A model generated the notes under the pieces. The model was given only the letters and a program-made list of their open reading frames with translations, did not search any database and was not told the DNA's origin. Positions 34,263 through 45,095 of a DNA stretch of 64,000 nt are shown one piece after another. A program made the position numbers and the translations under genes. The stretch spans positions 682,001-746,000 of the forward strand of contig NZ_JAGGMM010000001.1 of assembly GCF_017875315.1 (NCBI RefSeq), in the 5' to 3' direction. The DNA is from Methanomicrobium sp. W14. Its GTDB lineage: Archaea; Halobacteriota; Methanomicrobia; Methanomicrobiales; Methanomicrobiaceae. Each line of letters starts with the position of its first letter. The first letter of the stretch is position 1.

Positions 34263-34668
34263 TTACGTCAATTGATGCAACCGGGTTTACCAGTGATTAT
34301 GCAAGCGACTATTATTCAAAGCGCATAAGAAAAACACATAAAAGTTTTGTAAAAACGTCAATTGCAGTTTGATTCAAAGAGTCTGCTGGTCCTGGATAAA
34401 GGCTATGACGCAGATTCACAAATTCCTGTGAGAAAATGGGACTGAAAGCTCCGCCCAGAAAAAATTCCGGTTTGGAATGATGAAAATATTGATCGAGAAA
34501 CGTATGGACAAGGAAATCTTGTTGAATGCGTTTTTTCAATGATTAAACGTAAATATGGCGACACACTACGTTCGAGAAAATATTACAACCAACTCAAAGA
34601 AATTAAGACAAGAATTATCATTCACAATATGCTTCTTGAAAAAAGCGATTAAGGATTTCTACAGAGCC
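34263..34668 (+). mobile_element. Defective insertion sequence, copy 2 (5' truncated)
   Basis: Begins abruptly at the first-Asp motif (ACGTCAATTGATGCAACC) and runs to a right end whose reverse complement is GGCTCTGTAGAAATCC. It keeps the Glu region lost in copy 1 (YGQGNLVECVFSMIKRKYG) but has an extra T near 34367 and an internal deletion between the two Asp motifs. It shares with copy 1 the frame break around GAGAAAATGGGACTGA. 34669-34802 holds no gene apart from the promoter for the next one. Confidence 0.82.
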
Positions 34669-34802
34669 ACATTCTCACCAAATATTAATTCCGGATGTCT
34701 CTTAGGTTACAAAAAAAGATAATAATGTATGCATCATCTAAGGCGCTGATTATGATATCCCATCCAAAAAAAATTAATGCAGGCTGTGTTAAATAATAAA
34801 CC

Positions 34803-35147
34803 ATGCAGGAATACTCTATAAAAAGAGGATTTAAAGAGGGCCTGAACGAAAGGGCCAGAGACGGACTCATAAAATATTTTGACAAAGAGCCTGATGAAAA
34901 ATCAGGTCATTTCAGTATAAATTATGGATCTTTCAAATATCTTGAGGCGTGGATAAACGATAAAGGAAGCATGCTTTGCATAGACACTGAGTCCGACAGT
35001 GAACTGTATGACAGTCACCCGGAGGATGAAGCAGACAAAATTGTACTTGACACAAATTCCAGATTCAGGAATTATCTGGAATACGTAACAGGGTACAACA
35101 CAAAGGAAAGGAAAAAGAAAACTACCACAGCAGTAAAAAAGAAATAA
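34803..35147 (+). CDS. DUF5611 family protein
   Basis: 114 aa, similar in pattern to the methanogen family DUF5611: MQEYSIKRGF at the start, INYGSFKYLEAWI, a DTESD strand, and the end RFRNYLEYVTGYNTKERKKK with a basic tail. The fold looks alpha/beta and the tail could bind nucleic acid. Function unknown. No SD; converges with leuS 18 bp away. Confidence 0.68.
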   Translation: MQEYSIKRGFKEGLNERARDGLIKYFDKEPDEKSGHFSINYGSFKYLEAWINDKGSMLCIDTESDSELYDSHPEDEADKIVLDTNSRFRNYLEYVTGYNTKERKKKTTTAVKKK

Positions 35148-35164
35148 TTTTTTTAAATATTTTT

Positions 35165-37960
35165 TTATTCAATTAATATCGCCGGTTTGAACGGAAGTGC
35201 CATACGCGCTTTCTGGTGACTGCTCTCATCAGGGCATACAATGTTTAATTCGACTCCGTATTCATGCTCAATAAACTCCTTGGCCGAATCAAAAACGGAT
35301 TTTTCATCAATACCATACTCGCACAGCCTGCTGACAAGTTCCGGCGGGAACCTGTGAATCAGGTTTGTTATCTGCTTAATTGCATCGGCAGCCTCCTTTC
35401 CGCGTTTTTTAATGGACTCATCTTTCATAAGAACAGAGAATATTTTCTTTTTATCATCTGTCATGGCAATTCTTCTGAATATCTCAAATTTCCAGGCGGG
35501 TGATATATAAAGAGTCACCGAAGGGGTTTTTGAGTCAACCTTTATAAGCTTCAGAATCGATTCGATATCTTCTACCGTCCTTTCCAGAAGTTCCTCTGCA
35601 AGTTCTGTCTGGATATCTACCTTTGATTCATCACTGACGGGCCACTGTGCAAACGAGATGTTTCCGGAATTACCTGTGGCTTCCCACAGATTCTGGCATG
35701 TAAACGGTATGAAAGGTGCCAGAAGCCTTATCCAGATACTGTTGACTTCCTTAAGAACTGCCGATCCCTGCACATCTGCAGGCAGACGGCGGCGGTACCA
35801 TTTAAGGTCTGATTCAACTCCAAAGTATGCCTCCTGAAGGGCCTGGCGGGTCTGGAAGGATGAAAGGGCTTCAGTGGCATGAGCAATTCTGTCCTGCATT
35901 CTTGACAGAAGCCACCTGTCTATAGGATACTCACCCGAAGGTGCCTCATCGTTATCATGGACTGTATTCCAAAACCTTTCTATTTGCTTCTTAGTTGATG
36001 AGACAAGCTCTTTTCTCCAGTCAAAGTCCTGCCACGGCTCTGCACTTCCGACCAGGAACATACGAACCGTATCCGCACCTACTTCATTTATGGCGTCCTC
36101 CAGAAGGACCACATTCCCTTTCGAAGAAGACATCTTCGCCCCTTCCAGAAGTCCCATTCCAAAGACCACCATTCCCTTCGGCTGAAGATCGTCAGAGAAC
36201 AATGCCTTATGGTGGAACAGCTGGAAAGTCAGGTGGTTGGATATTAAGTCCTTTGCCGAGAACCTGTAGTCGTAAGGATACCAATACAAAAATTCATTTC
36301 TTAGATCCTCTGCTGTCTCTTTTGGAACAGGAAGCGAATCAGGTGAACCCTCACCCCTGTAAATATAGTCAAAAACTTCAGGAGTCAGTTTTTCCGGCTC
36401 TATTTTCAGCAGTTTGTGGGCAATTGTATAAAATGCCATGTAGATTGTCGAATCCGAAAGGGGCTCAACAAGCCAGCTCTTATCCCACGGGAGATAAGTT
36501 CCAAGACCAACCTTTCTTGTACATGCCCAGTCATTCAGCCAGTCAATAGTCCTTTCAAACTCCGCACGTACTTCAGGAGGGACAAGACTTATTTTATTCA
36601 GTTGTTCATGAATCTGCTTTTTCCATTCGGGATCGCTGTACTGCAAAAACCACTGGTCCTTAAGAATTCTTACGTAAACTCTGCTCCCGCAGCGGCACAT
36701 TACATTCCTGTTGTCAAAATCATACATTATGAGTGAACCGTACTGTTCAAGCATGACAGAAGAAAACTCTTCTCTGGCAACTTTCACAGGTTTTCCACCA
36801 TACTGGGGAAGCATCCTCCCTTTGGAGAATTCGGCACTGTACACTTCCTGCGTAAGGGTCTCGACTCCGGGGTCGTTCTGGTCTTTTATTCCTGACTTTT
36901 CCACGGCGTCCTTTGCCGGAAACTCGCTGTAACCGGGAACGGAGATAAGAGACACAGGAGTAATATCTGTATACTTTCCACTGTTTTGGAGATCACGCAG
37001 TGCAATGTAGTCAAACGGTGCATGGGCCGGAACACTCATGACAATTCCCGTTGCCATATCGGGGTCCACAAACTCAGCAGGCAGGACTTTTATGTCCCCG
37101 CATAAAGGATGCGAAACTGTCTGGTCTACAATGTCTCTTCCTGCTATTTCACCCTCTTCGACAACATCATGCTCCTGGTATGATATCTTTAATGCAGCCT
37201 GCGGTGACAAAATCCATTTGGACCCGTCAACTTTCACTTTTTTGTAGATTACATCAGGGTTTATCCAGAGATTTGTAACACCGTATGTGGTCTCAGGACG
37301 AAGTGTAGCACAAGGCAGACTGTACTCCCCCCACTTAAACATTATAAGGACATACTTTACTATTTCTGCCTTTTCTCCTTCCAGAAGGTCATGATCCCCG
37401 ACAGGGTTGTCGCACTGCGGGCAGTATTTTACAGGATGTGCACCTCTTACAATCCGGTTCTGCTCCATCAGGTGAAGGTACTGCCACTCTATGAATTTGC
37501 TGTACTGCGGATAGACTGTAGTAAACCTGCGCCTCCAGTCGATGGAAAGACCGCAACAGCGCATAATTCTTTCATATTCGTCGCTGAAATACCTGACAAT
37601 CTCCGTCGGCTCGGTAAATTTTGATATTATATCCTGAGGTACACGGTAAAGGTCCCTGTAAAGTCTGATTGTCTTCTCGTCTCCGTTTGCAATTCTTTTG
37701 GAAATTCCTATTACAGGTGACCCGGTAACATGGAATGCCATCGGAAAAAGGACATGCTTACCCTGCATTCTCTTGAAACGTGCAATAACATCAGGTACGA
37801 TATACGTCCTTCCGTGACCTACGTGCATCGCGCCACTCGGATACGGGTAAGCAACGTTGAGATAAAACTTTTCAGCACCTTTTATAGGATCAGACTCAAA
37901 ATCATGAGCCCATTCCTCACGGTATTCTTTTTCGCAATCTCTCATATCATATTTACTCAA
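35165..37960 (-). CDS. leuS: Leucyl-tRNA synthetase (archaeal type)
   Basis: 931 aa class I synthetase. HIGH motif as H46-V-G-H49 in [21 protein letters not shown] at about residue 608, CP1 editing domain with [17 protein letters not shown], and a Zn-binding [17 protein letters not shown]. Archaeal features include the C-terminal extension. The start is TTG 37960: GGAGTGAT lies 6 nt upstream, while ATG 37945 has no SD. Confidence 0.97.
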   Translation of the reverse strand: MSKYDMRDCEKEYREEWAHDFESDPIKGAEKFYLNVAYPYPSGAMHVGHGRTYIVPDVIARFKRMQGKHVLFPMAFHVTGSPVIGISKRIANGDEKTIRLYRDLYRVPQDIISKFTEPTEIVRYFSDEYERIMRCCGLSIDWRRRFTTVYPQYSKFIEWQYLHLMEQNRIVRGAHPVKYCPQCDNPVGDHDLLEGEKAEIVKYVLIMFKWGEYSLPCATLRPETTYGVTNLWINPDVIYKKVKVDGSKWILSPQAALKISYQEHDVVEEGEIAGRDIVDQTVSHPLCGDIKVLPAEFVDPDMATGIVMSVPAHAPFDYIALRDLQNSGKYTDITPVSLISVPGYSEFPAKDAVEKSGIKDQNDPGVETLTQEVYSAEFSKGRMLPQYGGKPVKVAREEFSSVMLEQYGSLIMYDFDNRNVMCRCGSRVYVRILKDQWFLQYSDPEWKKQIHEQLNKISLVPPEVRAEFERTIDWLNDWACTRKVGLGTYLPWDKSWLVEPLSDSTIYMAFYTIAHKLLKIEPEKLTPEVFDYIYRGEGSPDSLPVPKETAEDLRNEFLYWYPYDYRFSAKDLISNHLTFQLFHHKALFSDDLQPKGMVVFGMGLLEGAKMSSSKGNVVLLEDAINEVGADTVRMFLVGSAEPWQDFDWRKELVSSTKKQIERFWNTVHDNDEAPSGEYPIDRWLLSRMQDRIAHATEALSSFQTRQALQEAYFGVESDLKWYRRRLPADVQGSAVLKEVNSIWIRLLAPFIPFTCQNLWEATGNSGNISFAQWPVSDESKVDIQTELAEELLERTVEDIESILKLIKVDSKTPSVTLYISPAWKFEIFRRIAMTDDKKKIFSVLMKDESIKKRGKEAADAIKQITNLIHRFPPELVSRLCEYGIDEKSVFDSAKEFIEHEYGVELNIVCPDESSHQKARMALPFKPAILIE

Positions 37961-37998
37961 ATTGAATCACTCCATAATTTAAAAAAGAAAAAAAGTTA

Positions 37999-39927
37999 TC
38001 AGACCGGTCTGAGCCGAATATCCTCTCCGTCATTGTAGCGGCGGATCATCTCCATAGCTATGCTGTTGTTTTTGGACATGTGAATCTCACCCTGATCATT
38101 TACAGTTGCCGTGAAGAGATATTCTTTCCCGCCAAAAACATCCACAATTTTTCCTTTATGCTCTTTGGCACAGATAGAAAGGAATTTTTTATCGACCTTT
38201 ATTTCAATTCCGTGATCTCCCGATGCAGGTGCAGGGGGTACAGGTTCAAAGGAAGAAGAAATCTCGGGAACAGTCTCCTTAAGATTGTTTTTGGGAAACT
38301 CAGAACGAGGACGGATATCTATGCCTATACTAAGTTTGTTTACTATTGAAGCGACATTTTTTCCGCCTTTTCCTATTGCAGCCGGCACGTCCTTGTCATC
38401 AATGTAAACTACAGCTTTGTTTTCACTCTGCATTTTCACTTCAACAGGGCCGTCAGTAAATCTTCCTATTTCCCTCTGGATTTCTCTTTCAACAAGTTTT
38501 GTGGATATGTCCTCGTCAGGCATACCTGATGACTTTTCAGCTGCGGAATTCTCATTTTCACGGGCTGAGGAAAACTTCAAAACAATAGGTTCGCTGTCAT
38601 ACCTGAATATTTCTGATTCCAAATCTCCGCTACCGCTGTTTATTACAGATATAACAGGCCTTGAAGACAGTTCCTCCTCTTCATCGGGAATACTCTCAGG
38701 AACCTTGAATTCAAAGGCTATGTCGTATATTTTTGAGATGTCCCCGTCTTTTACAAATATCACAGTATCAATAATCTGTGGAAGGAACCCGAACTCTGTT
38801 TTCCCAAAAAACCTCTGCAGAGCATCATGGGCATCATTTGCATGTACAACACCCACCATACCGATTCCTGCAAGACGCATATCCGCAAAAACACTGAAAT
38901 CAGTTTTTTTTCTTAATTCATCAAAAATAACATAGTCAGGGCGCATAAGAAGCATTACTTCAGCGGTATTCTCCATGCTACCCTCAAGAGCAGTGTACTG
39001 GGTAATATTATCCGGAACCTGAATATCCCTTAGGGCTTCCATGGTCTTCACTGAAAAGTTATTATCTGACAAAAACAGTGCAATACTCTGGGCAAGGGTC
39101 GTTTTCCCCATACCTGGTGTCCCTGTAATTATTATGCCTCTCCTACCATCAAGAAGCCTTTTTTTGACTACACAAGCCATGCTGTAATCATCAATGGACA
39201 TGTCGGCAATAGGCCGCACCGCAATAATTTCCATACCGTCCGAGAAAGGCCTCCTCGCTATCGAGATTCTCATGGAACCAATCTGAACTATCGTTATTCC
39301 GCGCTTTTCCATCTCAATAAAGCCGTCGGGATCACGTTTGGCACGTTCAAGGATCTCCTGTGCGATATGCCGCAGCTCATACTCTGAGATGGGATTGTCT
39401 GAAAGGACTATCTTTTTGCTCTCTTTAAGCGTCCCCTTCTTCGCAACAGGTTTTGCGCGCTCTTTTAGAAACACTGCCAGTGTGTTTTCATCAAAAAAGT
39501 TGTCAATTGTAAGCGGTGAAAATTCACCTGTCTGCGGCTTTAAATAAAGTACATCCAGTCCTTTTGCCTTTGCAACTTCTGACTGGACAATATCGCTTGT
39601 TATAAATTTTGCATCTTCATAATCCAAAGCCACTTTTCGTATCAGTGCATCAATCTCTCCTCCGCTCGCAAGTTTCACCTGATCAAGACTCGGTCTTTCT
39701 CCGACATATTGCAGTTCTATAACTCCTTCTTCTGCAAGCTTTGAGAGCTCCTGAAGCTCTGTAAGACCACTAAAACCTATTTCACGTCCCTGGTTGGCCT
39801 GTGCTTCAAGTTCTGCTATTACGGCCTCCGGAACAATTATTGTGGCCCCTTTATATTCACCAGACTCCTGTATCATCGAGGTGATGCGTCCGTCAATGAC
39901 GACGCTTGTATCAGGTATAAGTTTCAT
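37999..39927 (-). CDS. PIN-domain, type IV-pilus-type ATPase and KH fusion
   Basis: 642 aa, archaeal PINc/VapC-family ATPase. N-terminal PIN nuclease domain (IPDTSVVIDGRIT, EAVIAELEAQ, FITSDIVQSEVAKAKG), then a secretion-ATPase/RecA-like domain with Walker A GTPGMGKTT at 269-276 and RPDYVIFDELRK, and a KH domain with the GxxG loop IGKGGKN near 545. The C-terminal 70 aa may be an OB/TRAM-like element. The family is widespread and probably acts on RNA, despite its similarity to pilus ATPases. ATG 39927 has a GGGAGGT SD. Confidence 0.88.
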   Translation of the reverse strand: MKLIPDTSVVIDGRITSMIQESGEYKGATIIVPEAVIAELEAQANQGREIGFSGLTELQELSKLAEEGVIELQYVGERPSLDQVKLASGGEIDALIRKVALDYEDAKFITSDIVQSEVAKAKGLDVLYLKPQTGEFSPLTIDNFFDENTLAVFLKERAKPVAKKGTLKESKKIVLSDNPISEYELRHIAQEILERAKRDPDGFIEMEKRGITIVQIGSMRISIARRPFSDGMEIIAVRPIADMSIDDYSMACVVKKRLLDGRRGIIITGTPGMGKTTLAQSIALFLSDNNFSVKTMEALRDIQVPDNITQYTALEGSMENTAEVMLLMRPDYVIFDELRKKTDFSVFADMRLAGIGMVGVVHANDAHDALQRFFGKTEFGFLPQIIDTVIFVKDGDISKIYDIAFEFKVPESIPDEEEELSSRPVISVINSGSGDLESEIFRYDSEPIVLKFSSARENENSAAEKSSGMPDEDISTKLVEREIQREIGRFTDGPVEVKMQSENKAVVYIDDKDVPAAIGKGGKNVASIVNKLSIGIDIRPRSEFPKNNLKETVPEISSSFEPVPPAPASGDHGIEIKVDKKFLSICAKEHKGKIVDVFGGKEYLFTATVNDQGEIHMSKNNSIAMEMIRRYNDGEDIRLRPV

Positions 39928-39960
39928 TAAAAACCTCCCTTTAAATAATGTATTCAATAC

Positions 39961-40320
39961 CTAATTAGCATATACCTTATCAGGATCAAAAATTTTGTTT
40001 CCTATAATTTTTCCATCCAGTGTCCTGTAAAAACAGCTGTCATAGCCGGTGTGACAGGCACCTCCGGTCTGAAAAACCCTGTATAAAAGCGTATCACAGT
40101 CACAGTCTATTAATATCTCATCTATTTTCTGGACGTGCCCGCTTTCCTCACCTTTTTTCCAGATTTTATTTCTGCTTCTTGAAAAGTAATGTGCATATCC
40201 GGTCCTGACCGTCATATCCACCGCATCCTTATCGGCCCATGCTACCATCAGAACCTTTCCGGTCCTGCAATCCTGAACGACTACTGGAACAAGGCCGTTT
40301 TTATCAAAACTGATCTTCAT
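39961..40320 (-). CDS. hisI: Phosphoribosyl-AMP cyclohydrolase
   Basis: Third step of histidine synthesis; opens the purine ring of PR-AMP. 119 aa, stand-alone HisI without HisE. Motifs: [43 protein letters not shown] with the Mg/Zn Asp-Cys set, and the zinc Cys in GGACHTG. ATG 40320 directly follows the TGA of the prepilin peptidase, so the two are co-translated. Confidence 0.96.
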   Translation of the reverse strand: MKISFDKNGLVPVVVQDCRTGKVLMVAWADKDAVDMTVRTGYAHYFSRSRNKIWKKGEESGHVQKIDEILIDCDCDTLLYRVFQTGGACHTGYDSCFYRTLDGKIIGNKIFDPDKVYAN

Positions 40321-41112
40321 TCAGATAACTCCTGAAATTAATATAAAAACCTCGTATAAGATATCACCTGCAACAAGAGCTGTTACGAAACCAAACAGAA
40401 TAGGTACTATAAAAGGAACGCCAAAGGATATCCATACACTTTTGCAGCGTTTATACAACCTGATCTCTTTTTCATATTCCTCCGGATGATTTTTTAAGTC
40501 TCCCGTGTACATCCTTCTTTTACCTGAGATCATTCTCTTAAGCGATTCGGAGAAGGAAATATATCTTCTTTTCAAGCCCTCATCGGTCTCTTCTATGTCC
40601 TCCATAATAAAACCAAAAGAATCTGTTATGTTTTTTCCTTCAACCGGAAAGCCTACAAGCATATAAAAAAGCGGTGCTTTGTTGCCTTTATATAAATTGT
40701 ATAACAGTATTCCCAGAGGTGTCACAATGTTAAGTACAACCGCATTTATCAGAACTGTCAGCGGGAAAAAAGCTATAGCCGGATAACCCCATAACGGTTC
40801 AACCGGATACAGGGGTATCATCATAGTTATAAAAATGAATGCCCAGGCATCCGCTCCCCCGAACAGATGCAGATACGCCGATGAAAAATAGAACATAAAA
40901 CAGAGTAATGCCGTCAGAAAAATATACCCAAAAATGCTCCCGGAACCGGTCATAAACAAAACAGTATATGTCCAGATAACCATCGGTATTCCTACCGCAA
41001 CCATGGGATACCAGGTTTTAAATGGCACGCGTCTTTCCCTTAAATCCCTCACAGATGCATATAACAGTGTGATTATAACAGCCACAGACGAAATCAGAAG
41101 TGGTTCTATCAT
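40321..41112 (-). CDS. Prepilin peptidase, A24 family (FlaK/PibD type)
   Basis: 263 aa membrane aspartic protease that cleaves class III signals of archaellins and pilins. Catalytic Asp candidates are D23 (SVRDLRERRVP) and D88 in LFGGADAWAF, the GxGD position. About six TMs. The cytoplasmic loop between TM4 and the C-terminal pair is long and charged (about residues 160-225), unlike the short FlaK. ATG 41112. It is divergent from the pilus motor operon, supporting a role in pilin processing. Confidence 0.87.
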   Translation of the reverse strand: MIEPLLISSVAVIITLLYASVRDLRERRVPFKTWYPMVAVGIPMVIWTYTVLFMTGSGSIFGYIFLTALLCFMFYFSSAYLHLFGGADAWAFIFITMMIPLYPVEPLWGYPAIAFFPLTVLINAVVLNIVTPLGILLYNLYKGNKAPLFYMLVGFPVEGKNITDSFGFIMEDIEETDEGLKRRYISFSESLKRMISGKRRMYTGDLKNHPEEYEKEIRLYKRCKSVWISFGVPFIVPILFGFVTALVAGDILYEVFILISGVI

Positions 41113-41331
41113 TAACAATAAAGATTGTATGGCACACTTTTTATGTCTGGCGATGATTATTGAACGAACCGGATAAAATAGATATATTCAAATGCAATGC
41201 ATCCAATAGAATCTTAATATCATAAATAATGTCATAAAAATACAGATATAATAATATAGTCATCCACATTACAGAGCGACGGCAGTCACTTCAGCTTTTA
41301 AAAGAATTTGAAAACGGGGATTTCAGGATTT

Positions 41332-41946
41332 ATGGATATATCAGAACTCTTTAAAAAAGCGATATCAGGGTCACAATATTCAGGAAGGTTTGAGTATAAC
41401 AAACTTCTAAGTTACGAAAATGAAAAAAAATACAATGCCATTGCAACAGGAAGCGATGAAGAAAAAAGTATTATCCTTCTTTTTATAAACGGGGAAATAG
41501 AGGGTGCTGCCCAGATTGATGAATACGGAATGCTTTACGGCGACAGCGTAATTTATAATCTTGACAAAACAGGATTTTTTGAGCTTTTTGTAACCGATAA
41601 AAGAATTGCTGATTCTCTCGTATCAAGGATGCGTGTTTTCAACAAAAAGTACCTTAAACCCGAATCTGTCTCCCCTGAACTTCAGGAGATCAGGAATTTC
41701 AGTACAAAACCCTCGAAAGTGTCTGTCATAGTAAAAAAGAATGACGTTCCAGTCCAGGGACTTAAAATTATAATGAAAAAGGACAACAACCTGCCTTTGC
41801 ACGATTACACATCTTCCGACGGAAGTGCAGGTTTTTTTCTTCAGGGTGGAGATTACCTTTGCAGTATAACAGAAAAAGACAAAACTGAACATGAAATTCA
41901 TTTAAAGCTGGACGGAAAAGAGACAATATTTACAATAAACATTTGA
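41332..41946 (+). CDS. Conserved protein of the pilus operon
   Basis: 204 aa, not recognised. Residues 1-95 are alpha/beta (YNAIATGSDEEKSIILLFIN, EGAAQIDEYGMLYGD). Residues about 120-204 resemble a beta-sandwich of the carboxypeptidase-regulatory type (VSVIVKKNDVPVQGLKI, TSSDGSAGFFLQGGDYLCSI). No signal peptide. It is first in an operon with the pilus ATPase 17 bp downstream. The 219-bp divergent spacer before it should hold promoters for both pilus operons. Confidence 0.68.
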   Translation: MDISELFKKAISGSQYSGRFEYNKLLSYENEKKYNAIATGSDEEKSIILLFINGEIEGAAQIDEYGMLYGDSVIYNLDKTGFFELFVTDKRIADSLVSRMRVFNKKYLKPESVSPELQEIRNFSTKPSKVSVIVKKNDVPVQGLKIIMKKDNNLPLHDYTSSDGSAGFFLQGGDYLCSITEKDKTEHEIHLKLDGKETIFTINI

Positions 41947-41963
41947 ATTCAGGGTGAAAAGAA

Positions 41964-44900
41964 ATGACCGGAAAAGATAAACAAAAAAGGAAAGGTCTGT
42001 CAGAATTTTTAAGAAAAGAAAAAAAAGAAACAGAAAAAGGCCATTCTTCAAACGAAATTTTCCCAGACAGCAACCTGAATATCAAAGACAGTGAAGACAT
42101 AAAACAGATATTTTCCATGGACAGGGGCAGGTACAAAGCAGAGGAAGACCTGTCTGAACTTTTGAAAAAGATCAAATCAGAAAGAGAAGGATTTGATTTT
42201 TTAGAGAATAAGAAAATAAATTCACAGAAAAATGCCATAGATACCGGATTTTTGGATAATGAAACTGGAAATATTGGGAATACAGAGAAAAAGCCGGCTG
42301 AAAAAGAACCAGATATTCCCGATATAAATATTCCAGAATCTGAGATCCCTGAAAATAAAACCAATGAAGACAAAACCCGTGAAGAAAATCCTTTTGAACC
42401 CAATTTGTTCAAAGGTGAAGTAAATAATAACAATCTACCTGACAATAACATCCAGAATAATAATATAAGCGCAGCCAAAACCGAATCTTTCACTCAGCCG
42501 GAGATTAACGACTTTTTTGAAGAGGTTCAGGATGAAAAAGGAAAAAAAGTGTCTTTTGAAGAATTATCTGAAAAAAAGGATAATAAAAGTGACGACGACA
42601 GTAAGAACAGTCCCGGTGGCATCAAAAACAGTGAGTACATAAATAAAATAGTAAAAAGGCTTCAAAATGCCGAAAATATTGCAAAGTCTGATATGACTGA
42701 CATTGCCGAAACTTCAGGAGAGAAAAAGGAACCAAAACCTGAAGGTTCTGCCCAGATTACGGCAGGTATTGATGTCAGAAAACTGCATTCAGAAGAACAG
42801 GTGCCAGCGGTCGGTACTGGAAATAGGACCGTTGAGACAGGCCCTGAAAACAAAGACACTGTTTTTCAGAAAAATATACCAAATGATTCTGCAAATGACT
42901 CAGATGGAATCATAGCAGAAGAAAAACCGGATATTTCAGCAAAAACAAACGAAAAGAAAGAAAATTCTGGTGAAAATAGAAGTCTGAATGAAGATAACAA
43001 AAAAGAGATATCAGAACCGGATATTAAACAGGGAACACATGATACTGAACCTGATCAGACTCCTGCAGGAAAACCCCGGGGTATAAAAAAAGCGAGTGAA
43101 GAATGCACGGAAAAACCCGTAAAAAAATATACTCCAAATAAAACTATCTGGTCACAGCCAGAACCGGCTGAAGACAAAACAACAACAGAGGAAGAAAAAG
43201 ACAATCAGGAGAAAAAAACAGCATACTCTGCCAAAAAAACCATATGGTCTGAAAACGATTCAGAAAATGATGAGAAAAAAGCCGGGCTGAAATCAGTTAA
43301 CGAAATAAATGAGAGTTTTTCAGGTCTGATTCTGCCTGAAGGCGCCACTTTTAAAATAGAGGATTTTAAGGTAAAATCCATTAAAAAAGAAATTGAACCT
43401 GATGAGCACAACAAAACAATATCAAAAATTGATAAAATATATTCTGAATATTTTCCCCCCATAGACCTTGAAAAATTAAATGGAATTGATCTTTCGGAGA
43501 CAAAAAATAAAGAGAACACAGGATTTTTCAGCAGGAAAAAAACTGAAAAAAATAGCAAATTTGAATACAACCCATCAATACACGGACCTTTGGTTGACCT
43601 TTCATTTGATGGTTCAGGCGGGCTAAAAGAGGTTGAATTATACCCTGTCAACGAACCGTACGCATACGTAAGAATCGTTTTTGACAAAAATACAAACGAA
43701 TACCTGTACAATGTAATAGAACCCAAATTAAATGACGCCGAGTCAAAACTTCTACACGAAATAGAACAGCGCCTCTTTGAAACTCTTGACGTGAACACGA
43801 AAGATTTAACAAAGGAAAGGGCGTCAGAAATACTAAAAGATTCCATAAATGAAATCATCAGTGATTACGGATTAAAACTAAATCCAGAGGAAAGAGCCCG
43901 TATAATATACCAGCTGAACAAGGAGTTTCTCGGGGACGGACTTATCGACCCTGTAATGCATGACAAATACATAGAGGATATTTCATGCGACGGCCTGAAT
44001 ACGCCGATTTTTGTATTCCACTCAAATTATGAATCTCTTCAGACAAACCTGATATACAAGAAAGAAGCTGTTCTGGACTCATTCGTTACAAAACTTGCAC
44101 AAAAAGCCGGGAAATACATCTCAATCGCAGAGCCCATGCTTGACGCCACTATGTCCGACGGTTCACGTATACAGATGACCCTTGGAAAAGAAGTCACGGC
44201 TCACGGTTCAACGTTTACTATACGAAAGTTTAAGGATGAACCGATTACACCAACTGATCTTACGGAGTGGGGGACATTCTCCCCCCTTTCAATTGCTTAT
44301 ATCTGGCTTGCAGTAGAGGCAGGGAAGTCCTGTATATTTGCAGGGGGCACAGCCTCTGGAAAGACAACATCCCTTAATGCAATATCACTTTTTATTCCGC
44401 CGCTTGCAAAGATAGTCACGCTTGAGGATACACGTGAACTTAAGCTTCCCCATCAGAACTGGATACCCAGCGTCACGAGAGAGTCCTTTGACAAAGAAGG
44501 AAAAGGCTCTATAGATATGTACGAACTTTTAAAGGCGGCACTTCGGCAGAGACCTGAATATATTCTCGTAGGTGAGGTAAGGGGTGCCGAGGCGCAGACT
44601 TTGTTTCAGGCGATGAGCACAGGCCATGTCACGTACGCAACAATGCATGCGGACTCAGTTGCAAGTGCAGTCCACCGTATAGAAAACCCGCCATTAAATG
44701 TTCCGAGAAATATGCTCAGTTCACTTGATCTTATGAGCGTGCAGGTCCAGGCGAGAATAGGCGGACAGAGAATAAGAAGAAACAAGCAGCTTATTGAAAT
44801 TCTTGACATAGACCCGAGGACACGGGAGCTTATCACAAATGAGGTTTTCAGGTGGCACCAGTCAATTGATGAAATCAGGTACTCCGGAAAATCATACATT

Positions 44901-45095
44901 TTAGAGGATATCATGGAGACAAGGGGATGGGACGAAGCACGTATGGTCGAGGAGCTGAAAAGACGCCAGGAGATACTTGAGTGGATGCGACTGAAAAAAC
45001 TGAGAAACTACAAAGACGTAGGAAAAGTCCTCATGTCATATTACCGTGACCCGGAGGCCGTGGTAAAACTGGTAAGGGAAGAGCTTTATGAATAG
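41964..45095 (+). CDS. Type IV pilus assembly ATPase with long charged N-terminal region
   Basis: 1043 aa, about twice the usual size. Residues about 530-1043 form the PilB/TadA/FlaI-type motor: SFTIRKFKDEP-like hinge (TFTIRKFKDEPITPTDL), Walker A GGTASGKT at 794-801, Asp box TLEDTRELKLP, Walker B YILVGEVRGAEAQTLF, His box STGHVTYATMHAD. Residues 1-480 are low-complexity Lys/Glu/Asn/Ser, probably disordered, with a repeated KTIWS element (near 395 and 425). SD GGGTGA before ATG 41964. Confidence 0.93.
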   Translation: MTGKDKQKRKGLSEFLRKEKKETEKGHSSNEIFPDSNLNIKDSEDIKQIFSMDRGRYKAEEDLSELLKKIKSEREGFDFLENKKINSQKNAIDTGFLDNETGNIGNTEKKPAEKEPDIPDINIPESEIPENKTNEDKTREENPFEPNLFKGEVNNNNLPDNNIQNNNISAAKTESFTQPEINDFFEEVQDEKGKKVSFEELSEKKDNKSDDDSKNSPGGIKNSEYINKIVKRLQNAENIAKSDMTDIAETSGEKKEPKPEGSAQITAGIDVRKLHSEEQVPAVGTGNRTVETGPENKDTVFQKNIPNDSANDSDGIIAEEKPDISAKTNEKKENSGENRSLNEDNKKEISEPDIKQGTHDTEPDQTPAGKPRGIKKASEECTEKPVKKYTPNKTIWSQPEPAEDKTTTEEEKDNQEKKTAYSAKKTIWSENDSENDEKKAGLKSVNEINESFSGLILPEGATFKIEDFKVKSIKKEIEPDEHNKTISKIDKIYSEYFPPIDLEKLNGIDLSETKNKENTGFFSRKKTEKNSKFEYNPSIHGPLVDLSFDGSGGLKEVELYPVNEPYAYVRIVFDKNTNEYLYNVIEPKLNDAESKLLHEIEQRLFETLDVNTKDLTKERASEILKDSINEIISDYGLKLNPEERARIIYQLNKEFLGDGLIDPVMHDKYIEDISCDGLNTPIFVFHSNYESLQTNLIYKKEAVLDSFVTKLAQKAGKYISIAEPMLDATMSDGSRIQMTLGKEVTAHGSTFTIRKFKDEPITPTDLTEWGTFSPLSIAYIWLAVEAGKSCIFAGGTASGKTTSLNAISLFIPPLAKIVTLEDTRELKLPHQNWIPSVTRESFDKEGKGSIDMYELLKAALRQRPEYILVGEVRGAEAQTLFQAMSTGHVTYATMHADSVASAVHRIENPPLNVPRNMLSSLDLMSVQVQARIGGQRIRRNKQLIEILDIDPRTRELITNEVFRWHQSIDEIRYSGKSYILEDIMETRGWDEARMVEELKRRQEILEWMRLKKLRNYKDVGKVLMSYYRDPEAVVKLVREELYE

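Noticed and set aside
35995-36549. 184-codon plus-strand frame opposite leuS
   Set aside because: Leu/Pro/Ser-rich antisense of a conserved synthetase; no ribosome-binding site.
41930-42493. 187-codon minus-strand frame with many hydrophobic residues
   Set aside because: Shadow of the low-complexity ATPase N terminus; no SD or promoter and no membrane-protein pattern beyond composition.
43205-43858. 217-codon minus-strand open frame inside the pilus ATPase gene
   Set aside because: Ser/Phe-rich composition is the mirror of the Lys/Glu-rich coding strand; no start signals or domains.
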